Shown: positions 17,633-26,541, counted from the stretch's first letter. The stretch is DNA of 45,425 bases from Deltaproteobacteria bacterium (GCA_021413675.1 JAIOQA010000170.1:1-45425); one strand, 5' to 3'. Numbers and translations are program-made. The notes: a model not told the origin generated them from the sequence alone.

Positions 17633-18769
17633 GTGTCTCGATATCAAAGGGTTAGACAATTCGCGCCAGCTCGCAACGCTGGGCGTTGGCCTCGTGGCTG
17701 CATTGCCGCGACATTCATGAGGAGCATCTATGCTTGCGGACTTGTGATGATTGGGTGCGGGAGCGTGAGTTCTGCGGTGGACGGACCGCCTGCAATTGTC
17801 GACGCGGATGTAGACGCCCTAGCGGTGCTGGACGCTGCTCCGGATGCAGCGCCTCAGCCCCCCAGTTGCCGAGGGCTGGCGGCGTCGTGCGGCCCAAGCG
17901 ATAGTGACGATTGCTGCGCGACGGCAACGGCCATCGATGGTGGTTCGTTCTATCGAAGCTATGACAAGGCAGGCGATGGCTACTCTGGAAATACTAAATA
18001 CCCGGCATCAGTCAGTGATTTCCGGCTCGATAAGTACGAGGTGACCGTTGGACGCTTTCGAACGTTTGTTGAAGCCGGGATGGGGACGACTTCCTCAGCG
18101 CCTAGCGCGGGCTCTGGCGCCCACCCCAGCATCCCGAGCAGCGGCTGGGACTCGAGCTGGAACACCAGTCTCAAAGCCAGTAGCGCGGACCTCATCTCGG
18201 CCTTGAAGTGCAGTGCAGAGTATCAGACGTGGACAGATAGCCCCGCTGGCAACGAGAGCCAAGCCGTGACCTGCCTTACCTGGTACGAGGCGATGGCGTT
18301 CTGCATCTGGGACGGCGGCTACCTACCAACGGAAGCGGAATGGAACTACGCCGCGACCGGCGGGAGCGATCAGCGCGCGTATCCATGGTCGCCGTCCACA
18401 TCGCCGGACTCGACGACCATCGAATGCAGCTATGCCAACTACAAGGTCGACACTCCGACGGGGGCCTACTGTGTGAACGGGACAACCGGGGCCGTGAACT
18501 CGGTTGGCAGCGAGTCGCCCTCCGGCGATGGACGGTGGGGCCAGGCGGACCTCGCCGGCAACGTGTGGGGGTGGACCCTGGACTATGCAGGACCATATTC
18601 GACGACGGCATGCAGTGACTGTGCGAACGTTACAACTGGGGTGTCTCGGGTGCTTCGCGGTGGGAGCTTCGTCAGCGCGCCGTCCACACTGCGGACAGGC
18701 AACCGGCTCGACAACAATCCGGAGCTTCGCGCTTATAGCGTCGGGGTGCGATGCGCCAGAGCGCTGTAG
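17633..18769 (+). CDS. SUMF1/formylglycine-generating-enzyme-fold lipoprotein
   Basis: 378 residues from the GTG at 17633 (GGAG 8 nt upstream), or 350 from the ATG at 17717. In both cases a signal peptide with lipobox GLVMIGC leads to a Cys-anchored lipoprotein. A Pro/Asp/Ala linker follows, then the SUMF1 domain: FRLDKYEVTVGRFRTFVEAG, GYLPTEAEWNYAATGG, a GNVWGWTLDY segment and the terminal RVLRGGSF...GVRCARAL. In this family the fold includes true sulfatase-modifying enzymes, but many myxobacterial lipoprotein members are non-catalytic or of unknown role. The catalytic Cys pair of formylglycine-generating enzymes cannot be confirmed by eye. It probably acts at the cell envelope. Confidence 0.85.
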   Translation: MSRYQRVRQFAPARNAGRWPRGCIAATFMRSIYACGLVMIGCGSVSSAVDGPPAIVDADVDALAVLDAAPDAAPQPPSCRGLAASCGPSDSDDCCATATAIDGGSFYRSYDKAGDGYSGNTKYPASVSDFRLDKYEVTVGRFRTFVEAGMGTTSSAPSAGSGAHPSIPSSGWDSSWNTSLKASSADLISALKCSAEYQTWTDSPAGNESQAVTCLTWYEAMAFCIWDGGYLPTEAEWNYAATGGSDQRAYPWSPSTSPDSTTIECSYANYKVDTPTGAYCVNGTTGAVNSVGSESPSGDGRWGQADLAGNVWGWTLDYAGPYSTTACSDCANVTTGVSRVLRGGSFVSAPSTLRTGNRLDNNPELRAYSVGVRCARAL

Positions 18770-18964
18770 TGCGCCATATTTGACGACAACCGAATGCATT
18801 GTTGCAGCCGGCGACGACGACTGGCTAGCAAGCGCGGGAACGACGGGATCATAGGCGCCCAAACATCGCGGCACGCGGTTGGATTCGCGAAGCCAGTGCC
18901 GTTCGACGCGAACCCATCGTCAGCAGCTGCACGATGCCTGTGGCGCCATGCAGCTACGCAGCAG

Positions 18965-20365
18965 CTAGATCACCCCTTCAGGATCAAACGGCTTGGGTCG
19001 CGCCGGTCGAGGTAGATGCGTAGCAGGCGGTCGTGGCCGAGTCGTCGGAGTCGCGGGGCGCGGCAGGTGCGGGGGAGGTGGGGGCCTTGCGCCTGGTCCC
19101 GCGTCCAACTCCGGCGGTGAGGCAGCGTCTGGCGGCGAGTTCGCGTCCGGTGGCGCGGTGATCGCGGGCAGCAGAGCTGCGCTCGCGTCCGGCGGGCTCG
19201 CCCCGGCATCGACCGTGCGCGCCTGCGTGGGCGCGCCTGCAGCCGAGCCTGGTGCGCCGCGCGTCACCGCGACCGCGATCGCCACCGCGACGCCGGCGGC
19301 CCCAAGCCCACCCAGGACAAGCCACGCGCGGCGAACTCCGCCAGCGCCGGACCCAGCGTTCGTTCCCGTGCGAACGCCCACGGCTCCGGAGAGCGACGTT
19401 GGGGTCGACCCGAACGAACGCGACTGCGAGCCCGGCGCGCGCGTCGTCGCGTCGTGTGGCCCGGCCTGCGCGCTGAAGCCCGGCCAGACCTCGTGGAGGA
19501 TCGCGGCGGCGGCCGGAATCGAATCGACGAGGTCTTCGACGAGCGCGCGGACCGTCGGGTAGCGATGCCCAGGTTCCCACGCGAGGCAGCGCGCGATGAC
19601 CGTGTCCCAGTGCCGGTGCAGATCAGGGAACTGCGCGGAGAGGGGGGAGGGGCGTTGCTCGCGCTTTGCGAGGATGAGCGCTTCGATCGTCTCGGCCTGG
19701 AACGGCGTCCGGCCGGAGAGGATGCGGTAGATGATGCCGCCGAGCGCGTAGACGTCGGCCCGTTGATCGACCGAGGTGGGCGCCGTGGCTTGCTCCGGTG
19801 CCATGTACTCAGGCGTGCCCATCACGCTCTTGGCGTTGGTCTGGAGCGCGGTCGCGCGTCGGCTCGTGCGGATCTTCGCGATGCCGAAGTCGAGGATCTT
19901 CACGAGGGTCGGCTGCCGGCGGTCGTGCGTGATGAACACGTTCGGCGGCTTCAGGTCCCGGTGCACGACGCCCGCAAGGTGCGCGTCGTGCAGACCGCAG
20001 CAGACCTGCAGCAGGATCAAGAGCGCGTCGTATTCGCCGAGGCGGTTGCCGCGATCCTCGACGTAGTGCTCGAGGTCGCAGCCCTCGAGGAACTCGAGCG
20101 CGATGTAGTGGCGTCCGTCGGGGAGGGTGGCGGTGTCGCGGACCTCGACGATGTTCGGGTGCTCGATGTGCGCCGCAACGATCGCCTCCTGGACGAAGCG
20201 CGCCGTCACCACCTGGTGGTTGGCGTACTCAGGAAGCAGGACCTTGATGGCGAGGCGCTTGCCCAGCGCAGGGTGCCGCGCCTCGTACACCGCGCCCATG
20301 CCGCCTTCGCCGAGCAAGCGCTCGACGAGGTAGCCGCCGATCGTCGTGCCGACGAGGCTGCTCAT
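18965..20365 (-). CDS. Hanks-type serine/threonine protein kinase, membrane-anchored
   Basis: 466 residues. The kinase domain (about 10-285) shows every key motif: Gly loop GEGGMGAVYEA (19-29), VAIK-type lysine K41 (LAIKVL), alpha-C glutamate E60, catalytic HRDLKPPN (135-142), DFG (159-161) and APE-like EYMAPEQA. A Ser/Ala-rich linker leads to one membrane helix (AWLVLGGLGAAGVAVAIAVA, about 342-361). A Pro/Asp/Ala-rich tail without a PASTA or other sensor domain follows. The kinase is therefore cytoplasmic with a disordered outer tail. It lies 11 nt downstream of a lipoprotein gene pair, suggesting a shared transcript. An FHA protein, a possible phosphothreonine reader, is encoded divergently nearby. 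Confidence 0.92.
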   Translation of the reverse strand: MSSLVGTTIGGYLVERLLGEGGMGAVYEARHPALGKRLAIKVLLPEYANHQVVTARFVQEAIVAAHIEHPNIVEVRDTATLPDGRHYIALEFLEGCDLEHYVEDRGNRLGEYDALLILLQVCCGLHDAHLAGVVHRDLKPPNVFITHDRRQPTLVKILDFGIAKIRTSRRATALQTNAKSVMGTPEYMAPEQATAPTSVDQRADVYALGGIIYRILSGRTPFQAETIEALILAKREQRPSPLSAQFPDLHRHWDTVIARCLAWEPGHRYPTVRALVEDLVDSIPAAAAILHEVWPGFSAQAGPHDATTRAPGSQSRSFGSTPTSLSGAVGVRTGTNAGSGAGGVRRAWLVLGGLGAAGVAVAIAVAVTRGAPGSAAGAPTQARTVDAGASPPDASAALLPAITAPPDANSPPDAASPPELDAGPGARPPPPPHLPRPATPTTRPRPPATHLPRPARPKPFDPEGVI

Positions 20366-20376
20366 CGAGCTCGCTG

Positions 20377-20916
20377 CTACCGGAAGACCTGAACTCGACG
20401 GCGATCAGCAGGGTCCAGGTACACCGTGGGCCCCGGCACGACATGAATCGTCAGCGGAAGGGCCACGTCGCGACCATCCAGTGTCAGCGACACCTTGGCC
20501 GCGATGTCGTAGGTACCCGGGGGAGCGTTTGTCAGCTCCAGTGCAAGGTAGCTCGTGGAGGAGTCGCTGAACGCTTCGGGCACCAAGCCCGAGCTCACCA
20601 TGAGGTCTCTCGATAGCCCGCTGAGGAGGCCACCTGCCATGCCCGGCGGGATCACTGCGCGGGGCGTGGCGGACACCGTCGCGCGCACCTCCGCGCTGGG
20701 GTGATCGTCGCTGACGGACGTGACCGCAAGCGTGTGCATGTCCAGCGGCTTGTCGCTCGTGTTCACAACGACGAGGAACCCGTCCGCTGGACCAGAGACC
20801 GAGAAGGTCCACGCCGCGGGATAGGCAACGTCAAACGCAGGGTCGGGGCCGGAGCGGTCGGTGCAGGCAACGACCGCGAGCGCCGAGAAGGATAGGCAGC
20901 GAATTGTGTTGCGCAT
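20377..20916 (-). CDS. Putative lipoprotein (179 aa), paralogue of the next upstream gene
   Basis: A lipoprotein-like signal (MRNTIRCLSFSALAVVAC) is followed directly by a beta-rich domain: AYPAAWTFSVSGPADGFLVV, then GTYDIAAKVSLTLDGRDVAL, ending TIHVVPGPTVYLDP. The same domain forms the C-terminal half of the neighbouring 259-residue protein. The pair clearly arose by tandem duplication. The domain resembles a small immunoglobulin-like or adhesive module, but I cannot name it. It lies between that paralogue (8 nt apart) and the kinase gene (11 nt apart) in one minus-strand operon. Confidence 0.7.
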   Translation of the reverse strand: MRNTIRCLSFSALAVVACTDRSGPDPAFDVAYPAAWTFSVSGPADGFLVVVNTSDKPLDMHTLAVTSVSDDHPSAEVRATVSATPRAVIPPGMAGGLLSGLSRDLMVSSGLVPEAFSDSSTSYLALELTNAPPGTYDIAAKVSLTLDGRDVALPLTIHVVPGPTVYLDPADRRRVQVFR

Positions 20917-20924
20917 GGGATCGC

Positions 20925-21704
20925 TTAGCGGAAGACCGACACTCTACGCGCGACCTGCGGGTCGAGGTAGATGACAGGGCCGGGAACTACGTGGATGGTC
21001 ATCGGGATGGCGACGTCGCGCCCGTCGAGCGACACCGTGACGCTCACCGCGACGTCGTACGTGCCTGCAGGCGCGTTGAGCAGCTCGAGGGACAGGAGGT
21101 TCGTGTCTCGATCGGCCCACGACTCCATCACGAGGCCCGAGCCGCGGAGCAGGTTGTCCGAGAGCTGACTGAGACTGCCGCCGGCTGTGTGGGGTTGAAG
21201 AATCGTGCCGGGGCTGCTCGGCGAGGTCACCCGCGCCACGGCGGTCGGGTGGTTGTCGCTCACCGACGTAACCTGAAACGTCGAGAGGCTCAGGGGCGTC
21301 GAGCTGGTGTTCGCAATGAGAACGAACCCTGTCGCTGGCCCGGAGACTGAGAAGGTCCACTGGGATGGGTACGCGATGTCGTAGGCCGGCAAGGTCGCGG
21401 CATCGACCAATGCATCCGGCGGCGCACCGTCGACCATGGACGCATCGACACCCGCATCCGCGGAGGCGGGACCTTGGCAGAGGCCTTCGAGGTCGTCGCC
21501 GATGTCGGTGTCGCCCCAGCGCCGGCCGCTGGCGCACGTGTCGTCAGGGTACGAACACCACGAGGTTCCCGTCGCCGCGTTGAGATCACATGACCCGCCG
21601 CCCAACTGGTTGCAGTCAGAGGTATCAACGCACGGGACGTCGCGGTGCGTGGCTGGGCACGCAGGCAGCACGAGGGCGAGCGCGAAGAGGGCGACGTAAC
21701 GCAT
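20925..21704 (-). CDS. Putative lipoprotein (259 aa), Cys-rich N-terminus plus duplicated beta-rich domain
   Basis: A signal sequence MRYVALFALALVLPAC precedes a Cys-rich segment (DVPCVDTSDCNQLGGGSCDL, then SWC, DTC, GLC) typical of disulfide-bonded surface modules in myxobacterial secreted proteins. After an Ala/Asp linker comes the same beta-rich domain as in the downstream gene (PSQWTFSVSGPATGFVLI ... TIHVVPGPVIYLDPQVARRV). It sits 10 nt after the TPR gene and 8 nt before its paralogue, all on one strand with the kinase. Probable outer-surface protein; ligand unknown. Confidence 0.72.
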   Translation of the reverse strand: MRYVALFALALVLPACPATHRDVPCVDTSDCNQLGGGSCDLNAATGTSWCSYPDDTCASGRRWGDTDIGDDLEGLCQGPASADAGVDASMVDGAPPDALVDAATLPAYDIAYPSQWTFSVSGPATGFVLIANTSSTPLSLSTFQVTSVSDNHPTAVARVTSPSSPGTILQPHTAGGSLSQLSDNLLRGSGLVMESWADRDTNLLSLELLNAPAGTYDVAVSVTVSLDGRDVAIPMTIHVVPGPVIYLDPQVARRVSVFR

Positions 21705-21714
21705 GAACGGCCTT

Positions 21715-22575
21715 TCAGAACCCGACCGAGAGAGCTAGCCCGAAAGTCCCAGGCCCCGGCCCAACGTGGGAACTCAGGGCGGATGGTCTCCGGTGAGGAG
21801 CGTGAGCGAGCTTGATGACGGCGAGGACTGCCACGGCGCCGCCCGCGGCGAGCGTGACCACGCCGATGGTGCGCTGCGTGCCTGCGCGGTCGTAGAGACG
21901 CGCGCGCGCGTCGAAGTTAGGCTCGTTCCCCGCCTGATCGTCCAGCGTGTTGGCATGCAGTAGCAGGCTGCCACCGACGGCGGTACCGATGAGGCCAGCG
22001 CCCAGTAGGGTCCAGCCGATCCGATCCTGGTACCACCGTGGCTCCGACTCCGTCGTCGTGCTCGGACCTGGCGCCGCGGCAGGCACGGTCGTTCCAGTCG
22101 CGGTGGAGGGCGCTGCCGCGACATCAGCATCCGGCGCGAGTGCCCGGGGCTCCCTGCTCGCAGCGGCGTGCATGTCCACGACGAACTGCCGCGCGTGCTT
22201 GATCGGCTCGGCGGCGCCGGCGTCGTCTTGCGAGTCAGCGATGAAGCGTTCGTAGTACCAGGCGGCCTTCTCGTAGTGCCCCGCCTGGCGATGCGTCTGG
22301 CCGAGGTTCCACAGCCAGATCGGCAGCGTCGGCTCCGCCAGGGCGCCCGCCTCGAACTCGGCGATCGCCTCGTCCCAGCGCTGCAGCTTGTAGAACGAGC
22401 GGCCGCGCGCGAGGTGATCGATCGCCGCTTTCGTGTGTGGCTCCGTGTTCCAGGCTGGAGCGCCAGCGCGCGCGAGGTCGTCGGTTGCGCCGATGAACCC
22501 GATCGCAAGCACGAGAGCGCGAACGGCGACCGTCGCGCGGCGGTGAAGCGAGTCTGCGGCCAAGCCCACGCTCAT
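21715..22575 (-). CDS. TPR-repeat protein with signal peptide and membrane helices
   Basis: I choose the ATG at 22575 because it gives a signal-like N-terminus (ATVAVRALVLAIGFIGATDD), whereas the longer frame has an Arg-rich leader. TPR-like helices follow (ARGRSFYKLQRWDEAIAEFE, then LGQTHRQAGHYEKAAWYYER). After a Pro/Thr/Ala linker there are two hydrophobic helices (GWTLLGAGLIGTAVGGSLLL and TIGVVTLAAGGAVAVLAVIK). This envelope TPR architecture is frequent beside Ser/Thr kinases in myxobacteria, where it may scaffold complexes. It is the first gene of the operon with the two lipoproteins and the kinase. Confidence 0.75.
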   Translation of the reverse strand: MSVGLAADSLHRRATVAVRALVLAIGFIGATDDLARAGAPAWNTEPHTKAAIDHLARGRSFYKLQRWDEAIAEFEAGALAEPTLPIWLWNLGQTHRQAGHYEKAAWYYERFIADSQDDAGAAEPIKHARQFVVDMHAAASREPRALAPDADVAAAPSTATGTTVPAAAPGPSTTTESEPRWYQDRIGWTLLGAGLIGTAVGGSLLLHANTLDDQAGNEPNFDARARLYDRAGTQRTIGVVTLAAGGAVAVLAVIKLAHAPHRRPSALSSHVGPGPGTFGLALSVGF

Positions 22576-22899
22576 TGGATGCCCGCACCCTATCGCGTCC
22601 CGCAAGACATTTCGAGCGGATCGTCGACGGAGAAGCTTCACATCACGGCGTGAGAAACGAGCGATGCGTGAACCGATCCCGACCGCACTCGCGGAGTTGC
22701 GCACGCGAACCGAGCGGCATCGCGGACTTGTCGATGCGGGGCTCTCCACGTCTACAGGAGGGCCATCGCTGGCGCGTGAAGCCACGCTATCCGGCGCGCC
22801 CGCGAGTTCGCAGTGCAGATCACGCCGCACGGGTCGTGCGATCCATCGCGCAGCACTTCGAGGTGGCATTCGTGCGGCCGGATCCGCTACCGATGATGC
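22576..22899. other. Divergent intergenic region (TPR operon / FHA gene)
   Basis: About 320 bases between two divergent genes. It should contain both promoters. No gene, hairpin or clear promoter consensus was found on inspection. Confidence 0.5.
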
Positions 22900-24000
22900 G
22901 TGGACGAGAAGAAGCCGCAGCCGAGTCAGCCGCCGTACAGCACGGTGACATCAACCGGCGCCGAGCTCGACGCCGCGATGCTGGCCGAGCGCGTGACGGC
23001 GATCCGGATCTACGGCACCGCCTATGCGCGCGCCCTCCGGTGGCAGGGCGACCACCTGATCATCGGGGCGGATCCCGCGTGCGATCTGCCGGTGAGCGAC
23101 CCTTCGGTGTCGTGGCACCACGCGACGCTCTCGCGCCAGGGCGATCGGGTCGTCCTCACGGACAATCGATCGACGAACGGGACCCGTAGCGAAGGCGAGC
23201 CTCGCGCGACATTCCAGCTCGTACCGGGCAGCCAGTTCTCGCTCGGCAGCGTCCACTTCGTCGCAGTGAACGATCGTGTCGAGGCGCTCCGGGCGCGCCT
23301 CAAGCGCTTCCTCGGCTTCGCCGATGTGTTCTCGGCCGGCGTCGATCACGCGCACTTCGCGGCGACCCGACGGCGCCACGTGGCGGTGCTCGAGCCGATC
23401 GGAGGCGGCGGGGTAGGGCTCGCGCACCTTCTCCATGAGACCGCGCCGGGTGGCGCGTGGCCCTTCGTCATGGTTGACGAGCGCATCGGCGACACCGCCG
23501 CCGAGCAGCTCGCGACCTTGAAGCGCGCGCGAAACGGCGCGTTGGTGGTCCCGGTCGCAACCTGGCCGAAGGACGCGCGCCCACTGCGCGACGCCCTGGC
23601 CAAGGGCACCAACGGCGTGCGGCTGGTCCTGGTCGCGCCGACCGGCCACCTGCTCGAGCCGCTGCTCGGTCAACCGCTCGTGCAGCAGACGATCGCAATC
23701 GAGATTCCGTCGATCGTTCAGCGCGCGAAGGTCGACGCGCATGGCGTCGAGCTATCGCGGCTACTCGAGCTCGCGCTCGCCGAGCATGGCGCCGTGGTCG
23801 GCGTCGCCGGCCAAGTTCTGAAGCCAGGCGACATGGCGTCGTTGCTCCGCCACGATTGGAGCGGCGGCCACAAGATGCTCGACGAGATGGTGTCCCGGCT
23901 GCTGCTGGTCCGCGTGCACGGCAGGACAGGCGCCGCCGATCGTCTTGGCGTCGGAGTCACGGCGCTCTCGAATTGGTGCAAGCGCCATGGCTTTGCTTAG
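22900..24000 (+). CDS. FHA-domain protein resembling a sigma-54 activator without ATPase motifs
   Basis: 366 residues, GTG start. An FHA domain (about 45-125) carries LIIGADPACDLPVSDPSVSW, HHATLS and TDNRSTNGT, the usual phosphothreonine-binding signatures. The rest follows the order of a sigma-54 enhancer-binding protein: a P-loop-position strand (VAVLEPIGGGG), then PFVMVD, a region ending LVLVAPTGHLLEPL, SLLRHDWSGG near the R-finger/sensor end, and a Fis-like HTH at the C-terminus (AADRLGVGVTALSNWCKRHG). The Walker A glycine/lysine loop is replaced and no GAFTGA loop is seen, so ATP-driven activation is unlikely. It may be a phospho-dependent regulator or decoy acting with the nearby Ser/Thr kinase. 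The FHA call is firm; the pseudo-activator reading is an inference. Confidence 0.78.
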   Translation: MDEKKPQPSQPPYSTVTSTGAELDAAMLAERVTAIRIYGTAYARALRWQGDHLIIGADPACDLPVSDPSVSWHHATLSRQGDRVVLTDNRSTNGTRSEGEPRATFQLVPGSQFSLGSVHFVAVNDRVEALRARLKRFLGFADVFSAGVDHAHFAATRRRHVAVLEPIGGGGVGLAHLLHETAPGGAWPFVMVDERIGDTAAEQLATLKRARNGALVVPVATWPKDARPLRDALAKGTNGVRLVLVAPTGHLLEPLLGQPLVQQTIAIEIPSIVQRAKVDAHGVELSRLLELALAEHGAVVGVAGQVLKPGDMASLLRHDWSGGHKMLDEMVSRLLLVRVHGRTGAADRLGVGVTALSNWCKRHGFA

Positions 24001-24611
24001 CGGCACCCAACCACAGAGGAAATCGTGCCACCAGCATTGAGCGACCCCAGCGAGTGGTTTCCGCGACAGTTAGAAGGTGCTGGCTTCGTGCTTCGCCTCA
24101 TTCGATCAGACCTTGATCTGTCGACGAAGCTGCTGGATCAGTTCTCAGACTTTGTGTGCAGGCCAAGAAACGTCAACCTGTCTTCGATGCGCAAAGTAGG
24201 CGGACCGATCGCAGGCCACCTTGAGCGATGCAAATTCCGTTGTGATGGCGCGAGCTGGTCGATCCACCTTCGCCCTTGAGCGCGAGGCTGTATCCGAGTT
24301 CTTGTTGGCGGAATCGCGATCGACCGAGGTCCGACTCCTGCGCCTGCTGGTCCCGAGCGAATGGGCTCGGAGCCGCGACCAGTAGAGCGCCACGAGCGGC
24401 TAAAACGGCGGCCAGCCCATCGTGACCGCGCCGGCGACGCCGAGTGTCAGGGTCGATGATCGTCGACGGACGCCAGGGGCGCGTGTTCGTTCGGGCGCGG
24501 GTGGTTATCCCAGGGGCTGCCTCGATTCGGTTGCGCGCCGTGTCTCGGTCAGCGTAGCCTTGGAGGCGATCCTCGCCGGGGAGGCTTGGCGAGGGTTCAG
24601 GGGAGGCGTCG
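24001..24611. other. Largely non-coding region with one weak small ORF
   Basis: About 610 bases. The best candidate is a GTG-started frame at 24025-24279 (84 aa, with LSDPSEWFPRQLEGAGFVLR), which has no RBS match or family. Overlapping frames further right read equally well, so this may be a decayed gene or simply a spacer. The right part should contain the promoter of the lipoprotein gene at 24612. Confidence 0.35.
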
Positions 24612-25874
24612 ATGTCGCGTTGGGATTGCGTCGCGTTGGGGCTAGCTCTCGCGGTTGGTTGTCACCATGAGGAGGCGCCGCCGCCGCCGCCCCCTGTTCC
24701 CTCGAAGCAGGAAGACCTTGCCCAAGTGGAGTTGGCGAGGCGCGCCGCATGTGCAGTCAAGGGCGAAGCGCTGCAGCCCGGCGCTCCGGAGCAAGTTCGA
24801 ATGGCGACCGCAGTAGGCAACGCGAAGGACCATGGCTTGTCCTCCGAGCTCGGGCAGGTTCTGGAGGTACCGGTGATTCTCGAGAAGATGTCCACTGCTT
24901 TCGAGGACAGCACGGTCGCGCCGCCCGAGAAGCCCGAGAAGCCAACGTACGAGAAGCCGTTGTACTCTGGCGCGTGGCCGATCGCAGGCCTTTGTCGCGG
25001 CCGGTACAACGAGGACGAAGGCATCGTAATTCAGGCGGGCGGGCGGTACTTCGTTGTCAAGCAGGCGGAGCCGTGCGAGACGCCCTACGTGAATGGGTTC
25101 GTTGAAGATGATGGCGAACCCGTGACCCTCAACCTCGGGCGAGATGGCCGAGTCGCAGACGTCGTCCGGTTGACGGATCGCGAGACGTACATCGATGATC
25201 AGCGCGCCTATCGGGAGCAGGTGGCGCAGGCGCAGAGCGATTTCAAGGCGTCGGTCGCGGCATACCCGCAGCTCTTGAGAGAGTGGGAGGCGGATGTCGC
25301 GGCGACGGCGCGCAAGCGGGCCGCCGCGCTGTCCTCGCGCGATGAACTTGTGAGGCGCTGGCGAGAAGTGCTCGGCTGCGATCGGGCGCAGACCGCAGCC
25401 TCCCCCCCGGCTCCCGCCGCCCCTGGACGAGACTCCCCGGCACCCCAGGACGCTCCGGGCACGCTCCGTCCGTCACGGACAGCGTCGGTGGACTCGGCAG
25501 GCGGCGGCCCGCACCACGCATCGACTCCGACGCGCGCAGCCCTCAACGACAGGGTCAAAACGACCGCTGATAGGTCGTGCCCGATGGACAAGGCGGGTTG
25601 CCTGCTGGCGGAGCACCCCTTGCCATGTTGCTCTCAGTATTCGGAAGATGGTCGTCCATCGGGCGCGCAACCGGAGTCCGGCCCCGAAGTTTGCGCGATG
25701 AACGAGGCGTCGTGCCTCTTGTCCGAAGATCCGCCCGCTTGTTGCTCCAAGTATCCAAGCGCGAAGAACGCAGCAAGCACTGCCCCGGCTTGTTCGATGA
25801 ATGAGGCCGCGTGCCTTCTGTCCGAACATCCGCAGGCGTGCTGCGCACAATACCCAAGTGCCAAGCCCAAGTGA
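24612..25874 (+). CDS. Lipoprotein with a three-fold C-terminal Cys-rich repeat
   Basis: 420 residues. The signal ends in a lipobox (GLALAVGC), followed by a His/Glu/Pro-rich linker. A central charged, partly helical region contains an aromatic/Glu segment (GRYNEDEGIVIQAGGRYFVV). After a Pro/Ala/Ser linker, three copies of a ~25-residue Cys repeat close the protein: SCPMDKAGCLLAEHPLPCCS, VCAMNEASCLLSEDPPACCS and ACSMNEAACLLSEHPQACCA (shared pattern C-x-M-[DN]-x-A-x-C-L-L-[AS]-E-x-P-x-x-C-C). The last repeats are followed by YPSAK. These repeats probably form disulfide-stabilised knobs on the cell surface. Similar short Cys motifs occur at the ends of myxobacterial envelope proteins, but I know no function for them. 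Confidence 0.75.
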   Translation: MSRWDCVALGLALAVGCHHEEAPPPPPPVPSKQEDLAQVELARRAACAVKGEALQPGAPEQVRMATAVGNAKDHGLSSELGQVLEVPVILEKMSTAFEDSTVAPPEKPEKPTYEKPLYSGAWPIAGLCRGRYNEDEGIVIQAGGRYFVVKQAEPCETPYVNGFVEDDGEPVTLNLGRDGRVADVVRLTDRETYIDDQRAYREQVAQAQSDFKASVAAYPQLLREWEADVAATARKRAAALSSRDELVRRWREVLGCDRAQTAASPPAPAAPGRDSPAPQDAPGTLRPSRTASVDSAGGGPHHASTPTRAALNDRVKTTADRSCPMDKAGCLLAEHPLPCCSQYSEDGRPSGAQPESGPEVCAMNEASCLLSEDPPACCSKYPSAKNAASTAPACSMNEAACLLSEHPQACCAQYPSAKPK

Positions 25875-25959
25875 CCCGTCGGTGCCGGCTCGCCTTCTGG
25901 CTGGCGTGCTCTCAGTGCGATCGGGTCAAAGTGTCAACCATGCCGGAGGTTCTCTGCCA

Positions 25960-26541
25960 ATGAAGAACACGATCACCGATCCTTTCATGAGCGAACTGCT
26001 TCTTGCCGCGCGGGACGCGCTCATGGACGAGGAGGCGCAGTTGGCTGGCGCGTTCGCCCAGCGGCCTCGGCCTCGCACTCGATTTCAAACTGATCGGCAC
26101 GGCGACCAGATGCAAGGCCTTGCCTACCAAGTGTACGAAACGACGTTGTGCTACGCGATCTTCAAGCGATGGCTGGGGATCGCGGACGACGTCTTGTGGG
26201 ACTGGCACCCGAAGTTGGCAACTGGTCGACTGGTGGACCTGCAGGTCGCACGCCCAGGGAGCTTGTATCGGTTCGAGGCAAAGTGGTGGGCGAGGGCTGA
26301 TACACTGGACGACGATCGAGCGAAGCTGAGTCAGCTCAGGGACTCGAAGAACTGCCTGCTCGCGTTCTGGTGGGCTGAGGAAAAACCGGAGTATCACGAA
26401 CGCGACGCAAAGGCGATCGTCGACATGGAGGCGCGGCTACATACGCTTGGGGCATTCGCTACATCGTTTTCGACCAGAAGCCACCCGGACGTCATTCCGA
26501 AGGAGTGGTACTTCGGGTTTGCAGCCTTCGAGCTGAGCTGA
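25960..26541 (+). CDS. Putative PD-(D/E)XK-like nuclease-fold protein (193 aa)
   Basis: I start at the ATG at 25960 (GGAGG 11 nt upstream). Upstream in-frame codons read like tail sequence. The core has a plausible nuclease arrangement: YQVYETTLCYAIFKRWLGIA, then an acidic GRLVDLQVARPGSLYRFEAK in which the D and the E-x-K (FEAKWW) are spaced as in the PD-(D/E)XK fold. The rest is helical (ERDAKAIVDMEARLHTLGAF). Such proteins include restriction enzymes, nickases and repair nucleases, but the neighbourhood gives no partner. The match is by motif only, so an inactive or unrelated fold is possible. Confidence 0.6.
   Translation: MKNTITDPFMSELLLAARDALMDEEAQLAGAFAQRPRPRTRFQTDRHGDQMQGLAYQVYETTLCYAIFKRWLGIADDVLWDWHPKLATGRLVDLQVARPGSLYRFEAKWWARADTLDDDRAKLSQLRDSKNCLLAFWWAEEKPEYHERDAKAIVDMEARLHTLGAFATSFSTRSHPDVIPKEWYFGFAAFELS

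Noticed and set aside
24145..24393. An 82-residue minus-strand frame
   Set aside because: It is antisense to equally weak plus-strand frames and has no ribosome site or recognisable content.
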